Shown piece after piece: positions 63,861-64,000 of a stretch of 64,000 nt of DNA. The translations under genes were made by a program, and so were the position numbers. Source of the DNA: Globisporangium splendens (taxonomy: Eukaryota; Oomycota; Peronosporomycetes; Pythiales; Pythiaceae); the NCBI GenBank assembly GCA_006386115.1, contig VFIW01000003.1, forward strand, positions 248,001-312,000, given 5' to 3'. The notes beneath the pieces were generated by a model, which saw nothing but the letters and a program-made list of their open reading frames with translations, ran no database searches and had not been told where the DNA came from. Position 1 is the first letter of the stretch, and each line of letters opens with the position of its first letter.

Positions 63861-64000
63861 GCAGGTGCAATTTCGACTGTCGAGTTAGTGTGCGTCGTCT
63901 ACTTTAGAAGCTGAACCGGTCCACGAGGCATCGTTAACCGGTTCAAGCGTTGTTCTGATTTGTTTTCTTTTTTTTTGGGTGATACCACGACCATCATTCT

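Overview
The window looks like nuclear DNA of an oomycete (a stramenopile water mould of the Pythium/Phytophthora type). Genes are densely packed on both strands with short GT-AG introns of about 45-120 nt. Products include a secreted Thr/Pro-rich mucin-like protein with APTK repeats, a PH/ankyrin giant protein, a BT1-type transporter, a sphingomyelin-synthase-like protein, flagellar-type proteins (BART/CFAP36-like, EFCAB10-like) and leucine-rich membrane-protein remnants typical of oomycetes. The genus cannot be fixed from the sequence. All calls come from reading the sequence; no search was run.

Region 1 (1-34.4 kb) is mostly housekeeping genes: a DEDDy exonuclease fused to a SpoIIIAA/Ycf45-like ATPase (cut by the window edge), a TOG plus CAP-Gly microtubule protein, a mucin-like secreted protein, a PH-ankyrin protein of about 1880 aa, ribosomal protein S3A, an FHA protein, a TIM-barrel sugar isomerase/epimerase-like protein, a BART-domain protein, a cytochrome oxidase assembly factor COA3 homologue, a BAT2-N protein, a sphingomyelin-synthase-like enzyme, a FYVE-RING protein, a TIPIN/Swi3 replication-fork protein, a small mitochondrial protein and a MIS12 kinetochore homologue. 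Two membrane/LRR genes here look broken.

Region 2 (34.4-50.8 kb) is the accessory, repeat-rich part. It holds a tandem pair of Ty1/copia retrotransposons sharing their middle LTR: LTR1 37278-37555, element E1, LTR2 43695-43971, element E2, LTR3 47299-47572. Primer binding appears to use the anticodon arm of initiator tRNA-Met, and the Gag start codon lies inside the primer-binding site. Between pol and the 3' LTR both elements carry an antisense gene that appears to encode a chromodomain joined to a cysteine-peptidase-like domain. This is the most unusual system in the window. E1 has near-identical LTRs but broken pol; E2 is a deletion derivative and a chimera with a divergent 3' half.

Region 3 (50.8-64 kb) is again genic: an unknown 170-aa protein, a BT1-family transporter, a four-helix MARVEL-like membrane protein, a coiled-coil/LRR protein, an EFCAB10-like EF-hand protein, the mitochondrial protease ATP23 (six exons), divergently paired with a single-domain peroxisomal MFE-2-type dehydrogenase (seven exons), a small 104-aa protein and an unknown multi-exon gene at the right edge.

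Exon coordinates were worked out by hand from reading-frame continuity and GT/AG sites and are predictions.
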